Part shown: positions 1-10,808 of the stretch, piece after piece
Numbering within the stretch: position 1 is the first letter of the stretch
How the letters are laid out: the number at the start of each line of letters is the position of its first letter
Source: Dromaius novaehollandiae
Taxonomy: Eukaryota; Chordata; Aves; Casuariiformes; Dromaiidae
Direction: 5' to 3'
NCBI RefSeq assembly: GCF_036370855.1
Contig: NC_088099.1
Span: forward strand, 23,527,501-23,591,500
Length of the DNA: 64,000 nt
Notes under the pieces: model-generated
Databases searched by the model: none
What the model was told of the DNA's origin: nothing
The model's input: only the letters and a program-made list of their open reading frames with translations
Position numbers and translations under genes: made by a program

Positions 1-163
1 TACTGATTGTGCGTGGACCATTATTGCACCCAAGGGACGAATTGTCACAGTGAACTTTGATTTCATCAGCATCGATGACCCAGGCGATTGCAGTAGCAAC
101 TATCTGATCCTTTACAATGGGCCAGATGCCAGCTATCTGCCCACCGGGCCATACTGTGGGATG
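1..163 (+). CDS. CUBN: Cubilin, penultimate coding exon (partial; CUB domain)
   Basis: Read from base 2, the exon is open for 54 codons and ends at an ATG codon immediately followed by a GTATGT donor. The peptide carries CUB-domain hallmarks: a Cys-x-Trp-x-Ile opening, P-x-G-x-x-V, an aromatic F-D-F stretch, a second Cys before N-Y-L-x-L-Y-N-G, and a P-Y-C-G turn. Cubilin is a very large secreted, membrane-associated receptor with many tandem CUB domains. It works with amnelexin/amnionless and megalin in uptake of intrinsic factor-B12, albumin and other ligands in kidney and gut. The next exon ends the protein, so this should be the last CUB domain. The assignment rests on CUB features plus RSU1 lying downstream in the same orientation. 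Other CUB proteins are possible from the domain alone. The exon start is cut by the window edge. Confidence 0.85.
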
Positions 164-570
164 GTATGTATTCCCTACTGTATGTGTCCCTGTAGTTGAT
201 TAAGATGAACCTGTATTGTATCATATTTAAGATTGTTTCCCCAATTCTGGCACAAATTCCATACAGATAAGTAGAGGTGAAAGTGTAACACTTCTGTGGC
301 ACCTCAGAAACCTTTCAATGCAGACCTTACAGTGACATCTAGTGGGTGGCATCAGCAAGCTTTTTTCCTCTGAATTTAGTTGCTTCATTTGGGATTCAAA
401 TATTTGTAACACCTTATGGGAGAAAGGCAACAGCAGTATCTAGCACAGACCTGAGGTCCCTTCCAACCTATGATCCTATCTGTGCCTTGGTTTTTGTGCT
501 ATGATTGGCTTTTCCAAAGGATCTTGGTGTTCTAAAAAGTTTCACATATTTTTCTTGTCTTTAATTTTAG
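164..570 (+). other. CUBN: CUBN last intron (phase 0)
   Basis: The intron has a GTATGT donor and a pyrimidine-rich acceptor ending in TTTTAG at 570. It falls between complete codons, so it is phase 0. It contains the CR1-like scrap at about 435-480 and nothing else that I recognise. Confidence 0.8.
435..480 (+). mobile_element. CR1-type LINE 3' tail fragment
   Basis: The stretch has the order typical of sauropsid CR1 3' ends: a GAGGTCCCTTCCAACC block followed by short tandem CTATGAT/CCTATC-type units. Only the last few tens of bases are preserved, as expected for 5'-truncated CR1 copies. It is the best single pointer to a bird-like genome. The family call is from recall of the CR1 tail pattern. 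Confidence 0.6.
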
Positions 571-678
571 GATACAAACATTGCACCTTTTACTGCTACA
601 TCTCATCAAGTCCATATAAAATTCCACGCTGAGTATGTGACTTTACCATCAGGATTCCAGTTAAGTTGGACAAGCTAG
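571..678 (+). CDS. CUBN: Cubilin, terminal coding exon (35 residues plus stop)
   Basis: The exon opens right after an AG acceptor in frame with the preceding exon and encodes 35 residues ending in a TAG at 676-678. The alternating hydrophobic pattern (V-H-I-K-F, then G-F-Q-L-S-W) fits the closing beta strands of a CUB domain, after which the protein ends with no transmembrane segment. That agrees with cubilin, which has no membrane span and attaches through amnionless. The short C-terminus directly after the last CUB strand supports this being the true end of the gene. Confidence 0.85.
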   Translation, partial: DTNIAPFTATSHQVHIKFHAEYVTLPSGFQLSWTS

Positions 679-895
679 AACACCATTTATGAGAAGTACA
701 TTCCTGTTCCTTGCTGCACTGAAGAAACTTTAGATCATTAAGTAACAGTTTGAAATCTGATTATGATCATACAACTAAAGTAAGGCCTTTAAAAAATTAC
801 TGTGAGTACAGTTTTTATGAATTTAGAGTTCTGGCAAACAAATATGATTTCCTATTGTACTGAAAATAAACTATTATCTACTGTGAAACTGTTTC
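679..895 (+). other. CUBN: CUBN 3' untranslated region
   Basis: About 200 bases follow the stop codon and run to a canonical poly(A) signal at 865-870. Cleavage is expected 10-30 bases further on, so the 3' end near 895 is an estimate. Later AATAAA-like hexamers could give longer forms, but nothing in the sequence demands it. Confidence 0.6.
865..870 (+). terminator. CUBN: Poly(A) signal AATAAA of CUBN
   Basis: This is a perfect AATAAA, 187 bases after the stop codon. It is followed within 30 bases by a short palindrome and then by GT-containing sequence near 905-920, which could serve as the downstream element. Confidence 0.65.
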
Positions 896-900
896 ACAGT
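880..900 (+). repeat. 21-nt near-perfect palindrome at the CUBN cleavage zone
   Basis: The arm ACTGTGAAAC is followed by one T and then its exact reverse complement GTTTCACAGT. A partial third copy of the arm follows at 901-914. It begins nine bases after the AATAAA hexamer, where cleavage would be expected, so the pre-mRNA could form a 10-bp hairpin there. Confidence 0.7.
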
Positions 901-3900
901 ACAGTGAAACTGTGCTTTTGTTAATATTTGAAACAATGCTTTTCTTATATTCTTCTATATAAATTCAAATGCTTTATAGGAATGTGCAAAAAAGTTCTAC
1001 ATTTAATATTATAAAAAATTAATTAGCTAGGAGAAAAACACAAAATACTCAATATGAAGTTGATAAGAGGAGTTAAGATACAAAGCTGTCATTAATTAGT
1101 TCTAGGGAGTTATGTGGTTTTGTCCCAAGGCAACTTTGAAAGTATCAGGTAAATTAAAATAAAATCAGATATGGTTAAAAAATTGCCCTGTCCTACAGCC
1201 ATTTACATAGATAATTTTTTAAAAGAACTTTCTGTAATAATGCATGTTGTGAATAAGAATCTGAGTGAATAGAGTACTCAAGCATGGTACTAAAACTTAA
1301 CTATATCTAGAAGCAATGTCAGAATCAGAGCTCTTTGTTCACATCAGTGATTGTATTTATTGAGTTCTAATATCTTCAGGCTTCAAAATCTATTTTAGAA
1401 TTGAATTTATAAGAAAATTAATGAGACTTTTAGTAAATATTTCACCTTCTTAGACAACTTATGGGCAACTTCCTAGGCATTTGTAAAACAGATACAACTT
1501 CTGTATAGGACAGACATAAAAATATTAATTGACTTTTGTCTACATCTAGTTTGCTTCTTCCCCAAACTTCCGTGTCCCTCTGACTACAGTGGTTTCTCAT
1601 ATCATGTGTAAAAAATGTTGTTCATGGGGTGTGCAGAGGATGCTGATTCCTAGCATGAAACAATTTTTGTCACAGCCCAGAAAAAAATGACAGATTAATT
1701 TCCTGAGTATTACCTGGAATGCAGAGGCAAGCAGAATTTACATTACAGCAGAGAAACACTGGCAGATCTGTAAAGGGAAAATGTATTTTTCACTTACTAC
1801 TATTTTCTATGGGCCTCATCAGAATTCTGACTTCATAAGTATTATGGAAGAGTCACTCAAAACAAAGTTAATTACTTAAGGTTACTGTTGCAACAATTGG
1901 TTATAAATAACAACATTAAAGTGTTAATGGCAGTTTTAACAAAATCGAGGAATTGTCTGAAGATTCCCCAGTGCTGAAAAAGGCATCATTCCACAAACTT
2001 AAAAAAAGTTTATAGTGTTTGAGAAGCCATCCTGGTTATAAGAAAATGTGGAAAACAAACAAAAAAGGAAGTAGATGGCAAGATATAAAACACAACTCAA
2101 AATGATCTGGTATTAAGTAAGAAAGAGAGAAATCTGTGAACTACCGCTGTCCAACAGAATTCAGTGTAAGACAGCATTTTAGATTCTTCCAAGCACCAAG
2201 AAAGAAGTGTAACATGGAAAAAGGAGAAATATCTGTATTTGGAGCAAACTGGGTGACATTTACACCCCACTGAGCTGCTGGCAGAATAGAAAATGACTAT
2301 TTCTAATACGGGAAGATATAAAAGACCATATAGTCAAATTAAACATTTTCAGATCAGTGGACCGAGAAAACTTTTGCTCAAGAGCCCAAGCCAGACTGCT
2401 TTCATATTAACAATCAAGGAATGATACAATCCTTGTTCATAAAGTTTATTCAAAACTCCATACAGGAGACAGCAAGCAGTATGGAGAAGCAAGTGATCTG
2501 AACTGCCTAGATATATAGATACAAAATATACTGTACAGCAAAATGCAAGCCAATGCAAAGCGCACTTCCCACTGTGCTGTTCAATACAGAAGAGCTCACC
2601 TGTTTGGCTGGATCCCTGTAAGACACTTGTCTCCCAATCCCTTTGACTATGTCTACACTGCTACATAAAAGAAGGCCAGGGTCCAAGGTCAAGTGCACAA
2701 ACTGATTCACATCCACATTGCTTAGGGCTTGCTTCACCTAAGATTTGTTTTGGAGAGAGCTGGTTGGAGCTGCTACTAGCAGATCCCACTTCTATTTACC
2801 TGCACGGACACATCCTTTAATACCATATTCTCAAATTGGCCCAAGTCTTTGAAGAGGCACATTGGTCATTTGTGGATAGACAAGCAATTTCATTTGAGAT
2901 TTAGGTGCATGTTCAAGAGTTCCTGTGCCCCAATGTTAAGGATTGTCACATTCATGCAGTTGGAGAGTCTTATGTGTCAGATCATCCAGAATCAGCTTTA
3001 TCAGTAAAAATGGTTTACATATAAAATAATGTGTATTTAAAATAGACTATCAGTAATAGAATAAAGTAAAGAACAAATGCACCGATGGAGATTCTTGTTG
3101 GCTGCTTCAGCTTCTTAACTAGCTTGCTACTTCCTTCTTCTTAGTTCAAACTGAAATCTCGCTGTATTAGCTTAACATGAAGTTCCTTTTGCTTCTAAGA
3201 AGGAGTAGAGTGGCTCTTGCCTCCTATTTTTATTTCTCTTGTTGATGGTGGGAGGGAAGGGGACAGAACAAAAGCTACTACTTTTTGCCTATATCATTCT
3301 AAGTCAGATGATCATAAATTTGCTTACTTTCTGTTTTCCCATGAATAGGCAACAGAATACTGCACAAAATGTCAGGAGATACGATCACACTTTAAGGTCT
3401 TTTGATGAACTTTTCTGCCTTGCATCTTACTTAGGACATTCCTGGTTTTAGAGTGATTTCCTCTTTTGCAGCTTTCTTAAAGTTCACTGGGAAAACCCTA
3501 TCATCTGTCAGATTTTAAGAAATATTAAATGTATAGACATTTTACTAATTTCATAACTAGGTTTAATGTAATACCCAAACACTACACTACAGATGGTGAA
3601 ATTGAGAATGGTCTACTTAATTTAAATAACATTTTCTAAGAACCTGGACATTCCCTTAGTTAGAAAGGATAATGCTTCTAACTTATTGCTGGATACTAAG
3701 GAGATACGGAGACACCCATCTCCTGTCCTCTGAACATTAGTAAGCACTACACTGTCTTAGTAACATCACTATGGGGAGTCTTTAAAATACAAAGGTGTAA
3801 TATTTATACTCTTATAACACTTCTACATTTTTAGATTGAACACACCCAGCCTCGGCTCCCTAAGTATTTTCATAACGGCATAACATTCCCACTTTCATTG

Positions 3901-5855
3901 TGACTGCCACATCTCTACCTTGTACAGCAGTCTACACACCTTGTTTAAGCCCAGTTGGCTTCCTGTGGTAGAATGTTTCTAACAGAAAAGTGTCTTTAGT
4001 TGGCCCTTAGCTTAGCCTGGGTTTTTTGTCTTGAGATTTTGTCTTCTGTCTGTCTGTCTCACTTTACTGCTCTCTGGCTGCTGTGGCCCATTTCAGGTAC
4101 AAAGCTATAACAGAACTGTATTTGTTAGGCTGACACACATTTTGTCTAACTGGCTGTAACAGCAAAATGCTCTCTCTGGGAGCAGTCGGATAGTCCTGCT
4201 GAGTGCAGTCTAGCTGGGTGCAATCAGCAACGGTGATTTGGGCATGTCTTGCATGTGACTGTCTTGTACCTGCAAGACTTTGTTTCATTTACCTGAAACA
4301 AACAAAGTAATTAAAAGACACACCTAAGATAATGTTCTACAATGTCTATCCCTCCAAATTACAACAAAAAGAGCAATCATACTTTAAAATTAAAATCATA
4401 TTGAACACTGATCACACCTTTTGCGGGAGGAATTATGCCTTGTTAGAACTGCGTCATGTCCTTAGGGATAATGAGTCCTCCAGGACAGGTTAAACCTTAG
4501 CCTTGCCAGGAGTAAAACTGACAAATATACTTAACAGAAATGTGTAGCGGTTTTAATGAATGAAGTTCATTAGTGGCTTTTTGATTGAGACTGATAGCAG
4601 TGACACAAAGTTTAGTTTACTGAAGAACGATATATTGGCCTACCCTAGACTGGCCTACCTATGACTTTGTGAATAGTATTTAGGTACAATCTGGTGACCT
4701 GTGATGTACAGGAGGCAAGTTTCGGTAATTTGACCTTTAGCCTTAAGCTCTATAGGGAATCTGCTAGTTTGTTGAAATCTGTATTTCAGAAAGGTTGATT
4801 TCACTGAGAGAAAAATCATGTTTCACATTGAAACAGATTAAATGTTTTCTGACAGTTTTCTGATACAGATAAACTCCTGGTCTGTACTTCAGGACAATGT
4901 AGTTGGTCTTTCTGTATGGCTTTCTGTGATAATGTCCAACAAATTTTATAAAATCATTGAACTTCTGCAGTAAAAGACTAAAGAACACTATGAGTAAGAT
5001 GAATGGAAATGTATAATAATAAATTTAAAGAAATCCAACACTAACTAGTGGTTGGTGTACCTTTAAATGTTACAAATACTGTGGTAAATGGTTCAAATAC
5101 AATACAATACAAATTTTAAGTGAGTAAAACACATGAGTTTCTTTAGAAAAAATGAAAGCCCAGCAGAGAATTTATGCTTAGGAAGACTGTTGAATGAAGC
5201 AGCTGGTACAAGGTTCAATTGATCTAATCCAACTGACTCTTTCCAAAAATAGTCAAAGTCTAAAATTAGAGTAAATTATCAATCCCATTTTTTAAAAAAA
5301 CAGGAACAAAGTAACCCACAGCTGTCCTCTAACATTTTATGCGAGGAATCACAACAGAAATACCACTGCAGAATTATTAAAGGGGACGTCCTTAAAGGAG
5401 GGAGCTGTTACTGAGCCATGTTTCTGTCTTGGAAGGTAAGGTGTGATTTAAAACACGTTTTGACTTGCTTTTAAATGACTGTGCAGCAAAATCAAACAGG
5501 AACAATTAAACAAATAGACAATTTAAAAAATTATTTCAAGAAACTGCTATGTGTTATTCATAGCATACAATACAATTAAGAAGACAAAATCTGTTTAATA
5601 AGATTTATGATTTTATTTTGCAATACCGCCTTGAATACTTTTGTTTTTATGCCTGTGCACATGACTATTTTATAGATAATGTGGGAGTTCTGAATACTGC
5701 ACATCTGCATTATATTATCTGCATGACTACAAACATCCCCACTGTAAATGACAAAGCAAAGACAATGAATATGCATGTTTTTTCACTTTCCAGGGCCTGC
5801 ACCTTTTAACTTACGTGCAAATCTTTTTCTGCATGTTCCTACATATATAAATAGA
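896..5855. other. Intergenic DNA between CUBN and RSU1, first part
   Basis: This stretch is AT-rich and stop-rich in all frames. The longest open frames are about 70-76 codons and show no recognisable domain. I see no CpG island, tRNA or splice-bounded coding exon. A block around 2640-2740 faintly recalls a decayed DNA transposon but is not called. Confidence 0.6.
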
Positions 5856-5900
5856 TTTATTCTTTATTTATATTCTTTATTTATTCTTTATTTATATCTA
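5856..5900 (+). repeat. TTATTCTTTA-type short tandem repeat
   Basis: Imperfect reiteration of a T/A-rich unit of about 10 bases (TTTATTCTTTA and TTATATTCTTTA variants) across roughly 45 bases. Confidence 0.6.
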
Positions 5901-6394
5901 GTTTATGAGACAGTTACATACAAATGGTAAGCACCCCAAATTTCAAATAGAATTTGAAAAACAAGCACTAAAAGGTCTACAACATTATTTTTAAAAAGTC
6001 TTTCTGTGTGGTAGGGCTATACTTTATAGTAAAGTATAGTAAATGAGAAGTAGTAGAAGAATGGGATTGTTATGCCTATAGTTACTCGAACTAAAGGGGG
6101 GACAAGATATACAGTTAATTTGCTAAAAAATGTGCTCTGGTCAATCCAAAACATTAGCCAATGTTAGTTAAATTTACAAAGCAATTTTGGCTGAAAAACA
6201 GTTATCAGCAGGTTCGTAAAGCAAAGGAGGGTGTATCTGAGCTTCCCACAATTACTTAAGATAAGTTTCCAGGCACCAGAATTAAGTATTTAGTGTAATT
6301 ATTCATCAGCTGCTAATCTAAAACCACAGAATTATTCTGCAGTCTTGATTAAAATGAAGTTTAATGAAAATGAATAGCACTGACTACTCTTCAT

Positions 6395-6420
6395 AACAAC
6401 AACAACAACAACAACAACAA
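6395..6420 (+). repeat. (AAC)n microsatellite
   Basis: About eight and a half uninterrupted AAC units in intergenic DNA. A perfect triplet array of this size is likely length-polymorphic. Confidence 0.9.
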
Positions 6421-6486
6421 TAAAGGATTACTAACAAATAAATATTTAAAATGTTTGGTAGCTGATAATAAAGTAGAGGACATATA

Positions 6487-6978
6487 CTAATAGAAGTCTG
6501 TTTCTATAAGGCAAGGATCAGTGAAATAGAAAATTGTTTGACAGTTATCATAATTAATTGCTGTAACTATGATGGGTAAAATTTTAGCAGCATTGCCAAG
6601 AATTGTACCCCTGGCTTTGTAGGTACCTGTAGCTATTGTATCATTTTGATCATATGTTAACTCTGTATTTAAGTTGATTGTTATGACAGCTTTTCTTGGA
6701 GGGAAAAAGGTAAAAATAGAGTAATAATGTAAAATCGCATTTCCCTGGTTAGAAGAACTATATAGCACAGCCACAGCAAGGGCAGTGTGCAAGACTCTCT
6801 TTCCCTTGCTTTTTCCCAGGGCTGTGACCATCAGTGACTGGAGGAGACTGGGAGGAAAGGAAGAGCAGCGGAAGGCAAATCTCAGTCCTAGCTGCCTTGG
6901 CCTTTCCTCACAGTAGAGACTGGAGCAGGCTGTGAGGAATGAGTGCTGAGAGTCACTTTTCTCTCCTCTCAACACCAT
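6487..6978 (-). other. Unexplained 163-codon open frame (probably non-coding)
   Basis: This is the longest ATG-initiated open frame outside the CpG island. It starts at an ATG with G at +4 and runs 163 codons on the minus strand. The translation starts basic and Ser/Cys-rich, then becomes Ile/Thr/Asn-rich. I recognise no domain, signal peptide or transposon motif. There is no adjacent promoter-like CpG cluster. A chance frame is the simplest explanation. Confidence 0.2.
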
Positions 6979-8984
6979 GTTGGCAGTGGCAGGTCTATCA
7001 TACTATTCTGAGCATACATCAGCCTCACACATTCATTGAGTTCATGGAAAATCTCACTTCCCTTCCAGGGAGAAAGATAAGGCTTTAATTAGAGCTGCAA
7101 ATTAGGCAGCAAAAAGGCATTATGTTGCAAATAGAAATGTATGACCTGCTAAAGGACACCTCCACCTAGAGCTGTGCTCTCACTAGTGGATGGAAGTAGA
7201 AAGGGGGTGGAGGGCACCTACAGGTCAAAGAACCATGCACTGTCACTAAGCACAAAGAGAAGCTAAGAAGTGTGAGTGAAGCAGGCACCAAAATGTTAGA
7301 GTTGCTCGGGCGTAGTGACAGAGCAGTGACAAGCTAGGTCTCTGCAAACTTGCATTCAATTCCCTATATGATGTCCACCTATTTTAACCTGGTTTCCTAA
7401 GGGCAGAAGGCACATGTCTGTCTATGCACATCTTTCTCTCCAAAGAATTCAGACATTTGCTATGTTAACATTTAAACCCAGTATCAAATTTGGAACAAAT
7501 CTGGCAGTCTTAAAAGATATTTTCTAGTTGTTTCATAAACAAAAAAATAGTAGCTGGATAGTAAAGAGAGACCTAAATAAGTGGCATTCTAGAAAAGGCT
7601 TTACCATGAGCTCAACAGCCATGTATTTGGTTATGTCTCCAGCCAGGCAGTCAGCAGACTTACCAGCCTATCAGAACACACAGCATGTAGCTAGGTGGTA
7701 AAAAGGGAGCTGATAGTATTTGGGGTTAAGGGGTTAAGAGAGAACTGGGGGTACTGGGAAAAGGTGGCAGGGAATAAATGAGGAGAGGGAGTGTTAATGC
7801 AGTGTCATAGGCCCTCTGTAGGAAATTAGTCTTCACAAGTACTAATGCTAATGGAACAATTGAAAATTAAGTTTTCAAGATCAGTGAATGACCTGACACT
7901 TGGACAGTGAGTCATGCATACTTACTTTCCTGTTCATTCTCATCCAATTGCTATTTAGTGCTTCATGAGGAGCTGAACAGCTTTAAAAGGAAGGACTGAC
8001 AGGATTCTCAGGATTCTCGAATATATGCCTCACTAGTGTATTGATTAGTGTGTTTACTCATATGAAAGGTTTGCTAAAGCATTAACCAAAGTAGAAGGTG
8101 TGATTGACAGATGAACTGTTTACACAAGAATATGATAGTAAGATTAGGTAGATGATAAAAAAAATGCAGTCCTGTCAAAAGTAAGTAATAGGAGTATGTT
8201 CATTAAGCAGGAAGTAAGTGTCTATGATAAAAGTAGAATGTGGACATCCAAATCATGTGCAATCTAATATGAACTTGTTTTGATCGCTGCATAAATAGGG
8301 CAATAGGAAGCCATGCAAGCTTTGTATTAGCCCTGGAGACGTGTTTCTGTGGCAGTGTCTTTTCACAGGCACGTGCGCTTTATCTGCTTTTTGGAATAAT
8401 TATAGACAATAAATCTGGCTAAGCCCTTCCTTGCTACCAAGTGAAGCCTGTGATCATTCTTTATGAAACAAGACTAGCAGATATGCTGGCAGTGAGGTGT
8501 CTGGGATTACAACTCAGACAACAACCAGGCACTCAGGGCAGACAACAACAATTGGCTGGTGGTAGTCAGGGCACTTTCTCAGACAGGAAGGTGATGCAGG
8601 TTCACCTGCAGATAAAAAGGAACTGCATATCATTGGCTTATATATTTGGGTGAATGCTTTTACTGCTGAGCAATCTGGATAAATGGAAGTTCTTCTAGTT
8701 GTGTTTTGTAAGAAAGAGCTGAAAGTGGTCCCTAACTTCAGGAGAGGACTCAAGGTAGTGAATGCCATTCAGAGACAGACATGCTACTGCAGCCCAGAAT
8801 TAAATCCTTACATTCCTAAAAAACCAAAAGCTAAGTTACACTCCTAGTAGTATTTCTCATTTGTTGGTTTAGGCATCTTCCCATTCATCACCTTGGTTTC
8901 TGTGGATATTGCTTTAGGCTTGCAATTAACACCATGCAATGTATATGGAGCATAAATGCAAAACTCAAGGCTGTAATTTTCAAT

Positions 8985-9140
8985 GTGTGTAGCCTGGCCT
9001 TAGGTCATTTTATTGGTTCAGCCATTAACTGCTCTAAGCTTCCACATCTATGGAATGACAGTAAGGAGAAGTTTCTTAATGCCCATCAAAGAGGTTGTAC
9101 AGAGAAACACATTCTAAGCAGCAAGGTTATGACTTCAAGA
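8985..9140 (+). mobile_element. Decayed tRNA-derived (MIR/CORE-SINE-like) SINE, 3' half
   Basis: The order of elements follows the amniote MIR-like body: a GGCCTTAGGTCATTT block like 'CCTTGGGCAAGTCA', then CATCTATGGAATGACAG like 'CATCTGTAAAATGGG', then AAAGAGGTTGTACAG like the CTCACAGGGTTGTTGTGAGG segment. Many substitutions indicate great age. The call is by pattern recall, with fuzzy boundaries. Confidence 0.4.
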
Positions 9141-9194
9141 GCATGGTGACTAGTTCAGTTAAAAGTGTGCAGAATCTGGGCCCAGTCTTGTGAC

Positions 9195-9250
9195 TAATTT
9201 TGCAGCTAAAGCTGATGGGGAAATTGAGAAAAAGACCTCGAGAGATACAA
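9195..9250 (-). mobile_element. Possible MIR-like core on the minus strand
   Basis: A stretch reading GCTGATGGGGAAATTGAG resembles the reverse complement of the conserved SINE core (CAGATGGGGAAACTGAGG in minus orientation). Only about 50 bases are recognisable, so this is tentative. Confidence 0.3.
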
Positions 9251-9564
9251 ACTACTGATTCATTGAATCAGAGATGTTCTGCAACAGTATCTTCTGTTTT
9301 AAGGAGCATTTGTGGAACTTCAGAGTGCTCTGAAGCCCTTCTTGGTCAGCTCCTAGGGAGGCCAAGCTGTCAGGCTTTATGGCACTGCAGCTTCTCCATG
9401 CTGCAAGCTGCTGCTGACTGGAGAGAGCCAGAGCTCCCAGGCCCAGGGGTATAGAGCTGACCAACTGCCCTGAGCACAGCACACCTCAGTTTCTGGACTC
9501 CTCCCAAGGAACTAGGAACTATTGCTTCTGCTAAGAATATGCTATAGAGAAGTGTGCCCCGATG

Positions 9565-9690
9565 CATTCTCCCCTCTCTGTGAAATGGTGACACATCCAC
9601 CACAATCTATTTTCTTGGGTTTACATTTGTAAAGTGCTTTCCAAGTGACAAAGGAATGAAACAGTATTATCACTGTACTTTGGAAAGACC
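9565..9690 (+). mobile_element. Decayed MIR/CORE-SINE-like 3' tail
   Basis: TCTCTGTGAAATGGTGACA followed by TTTGTAAAGTGCTTTCCAAG and an ATTATCAC tail reproduces the order of the 3' half of amniote tRNA-derived SINEs (…AAATGGGGATAAT… GTAAAGTGCTTTGA …TATTATTA). It lies within 600 bases of two similar fragments. Confidence 0.45.
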
Positions 9691-10356
9691 AGATGTCTAA
9701 GCATACGATAGTTTTTAGAAGCATCACACTATTATGCATACACTAATAGGAAAGAATCTATTAAGCTCAGACATCAAGTTAATTAGAGGTCCTCCACTTT
9801 TCTAGATGTAAAATTATCTTACTAATGGGCTTAGTGGGTCAGCTTAGAAACAAGCCACCATCTGAGCAGTAGCACTAACAAAGCCAAGTCTCCTTTCTAA
9901 GGTGTGAGCTGCAACCAAAGCTTTTCCATGTTTAAGTAGATCCACTGCATCTGTATCCATCACTTCTCTAGTGTCTACTAGCACAGCAGCAATCATACTG
10001 CAACCCCTCCCTCAGGGACTGTGCTCCTTCACCTGGCAGACTACTTTTATACCTGTGAGAGTGTGTTTGAAATGGCGACCCAGTGCCACAGGCCTCGGGA
10101 GCCAGCCCACTAGAGGAAGGGCTCCCTCAGGCACAGGGACCTGGGGCAGCAAGGGCCCTCTGAGGGAGCTGGCCTGGTACCTCCAAGCCCGCATAACCTG
10201 GGATTTCACTCAAATAGGTCTTGCCAACAAGGGCTTGTAATAGTCTCTTGCTCTTTCTCTGGCTGTTTTACTTTTTCCCCCTGCTGCCCCTCTCCCCAAC
10301 ACACCTCCCGCCCCGCCCCCGCTAGGGGAAACGCGAGGGCCGTCAGCCACCGCTCC

Positions 10357-10368
10357 TGCGCATGCGCC
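10357..10368 (+). promoter_or_regulatory. NRF1-type site
   Basis: TGCGCATGCGCC matches the palindromic NRF1 consensus (YGCGCAYGCGCR) except at the last base. A weaker relative, TGCGCCTGCGCG, occurs at 10622-10633. NRF1 commonly drives CpG-island promoters. Confidence 0.6.
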
Positions 10369-10443
10369 CAAGCTGCTGTCCGCGCAGGCGGGACCGCTGC
10401 TGCTTGCAGGCCAAAACCCCGCGGTCAGCCGTGGGGCGCGCTT

Positions 10444-10520
10444 ATTGGCCAGCGAACTTCTTCCTCCTGCACCCCCAGCCAATGGCCAGCGGTTCGGGAT
10501 CGAATCTGCGCGCTGATTGG
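10444..10520 (+). promoter_or_regulatory. Three phased CCAAT boxes (NF-Y-type)
   Basis: ATTGG lies at 10444-10448 (minus-strand CCAAT), CCAAT at 10479-10483 and ATTGG at 10516-10520. Spacing is 35 and 37 bases, close to whole numbers of helical turns, which is the arrangement typical of cooperating NF-Y sites. The flanking GGCC and GCTG bases fit strong NF-Y sites. They lie about 200-270 bases upstream of the inferred transcription start. Confidence 0.65.
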
Positions 10521-10677
10521 CCTGGCGGAGCGACACCTTCTTGGCTGCCCCCGGGAGGGACTCGCCTTAGAAGGAGCGGGGAGCGCTCTTGCCTCCCTCG
10601 CTCCCCGGGGGAGGGCGGCAATGCGCCTGCGCGCGGGCCGGGCGCGGCGGGGCCGGGGGAGGCGGAGGCGGACGCGG

Positions 10678-10712
10678 CGGGGCGGGGCGGGGCGGGGCAG
10701 GGCAGGGCAGGG
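10678..10712 (+). promoter_or_regulatory. GC-box array / potential G-quadruplex
   Basis: Four GGGG runs separated by single C bases are followed by three GGG runs separated by CA. This gives overlapping GGGGCGGGGC Sp1/KLF sites and more than enough close G-runs for an intramolecular G-quadruplex. It sits just upstream of, or at, the likely transcription start. Confidence 0.7.
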
Positions 10713-10714
10713 CG

Positions 10715-10808
10715 CGGCGCGCGCCGGAGCGGGGAGCGGGGCGCCAGCCGCCGGCAGCCGTTGAGCCGTGTCCCGCCCGAGTCCCGCCGCCGGCCGCGGC
10801 ACCGCGCG
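10715..10808 (+). other. RSU1: RSU1 exon 1 (non-coding 5' UTR; start approximate)
   Basis: The 3' border is clear: CGCG is followed by GTGAGT at 10809-10814, a near-ideal donor. The start is a guess placed just after the GC-box array, because no TATA or initiator fixes it. There is no ATG between 10622 and 10808, so the 5' UTR would lack upstream start codons. Adding this exon to the seven coding exons found and one missing last exon gives nine, the number I recall for RSU1. Confidence 0.55.

Larger units (their letters stand above)
5901..10249. other. Intergenic DNA between CUBN and RSU1, second part
   Basis: Apart from the microsatellite, the minus-strand open frame and the three SINE fragments listed separately, I see no gene here. 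From about 10040 the base composition turns GC-rich and leads into the CpG island. A 10-bp perfect inverted repeat (GCTCCCTCAG at 10121-10130 and CTGAGGGAGC at 10160-10169) sits on this shoulder. Confidence 0.6.

Noticed and set aside
2640..2740. TATGTCTACACTGC-like sequence recalling hAT-type elements of reptiles
   Set aside because: Only a 14-base block is convincing. No matching terminal repeat or target duplication was seen.
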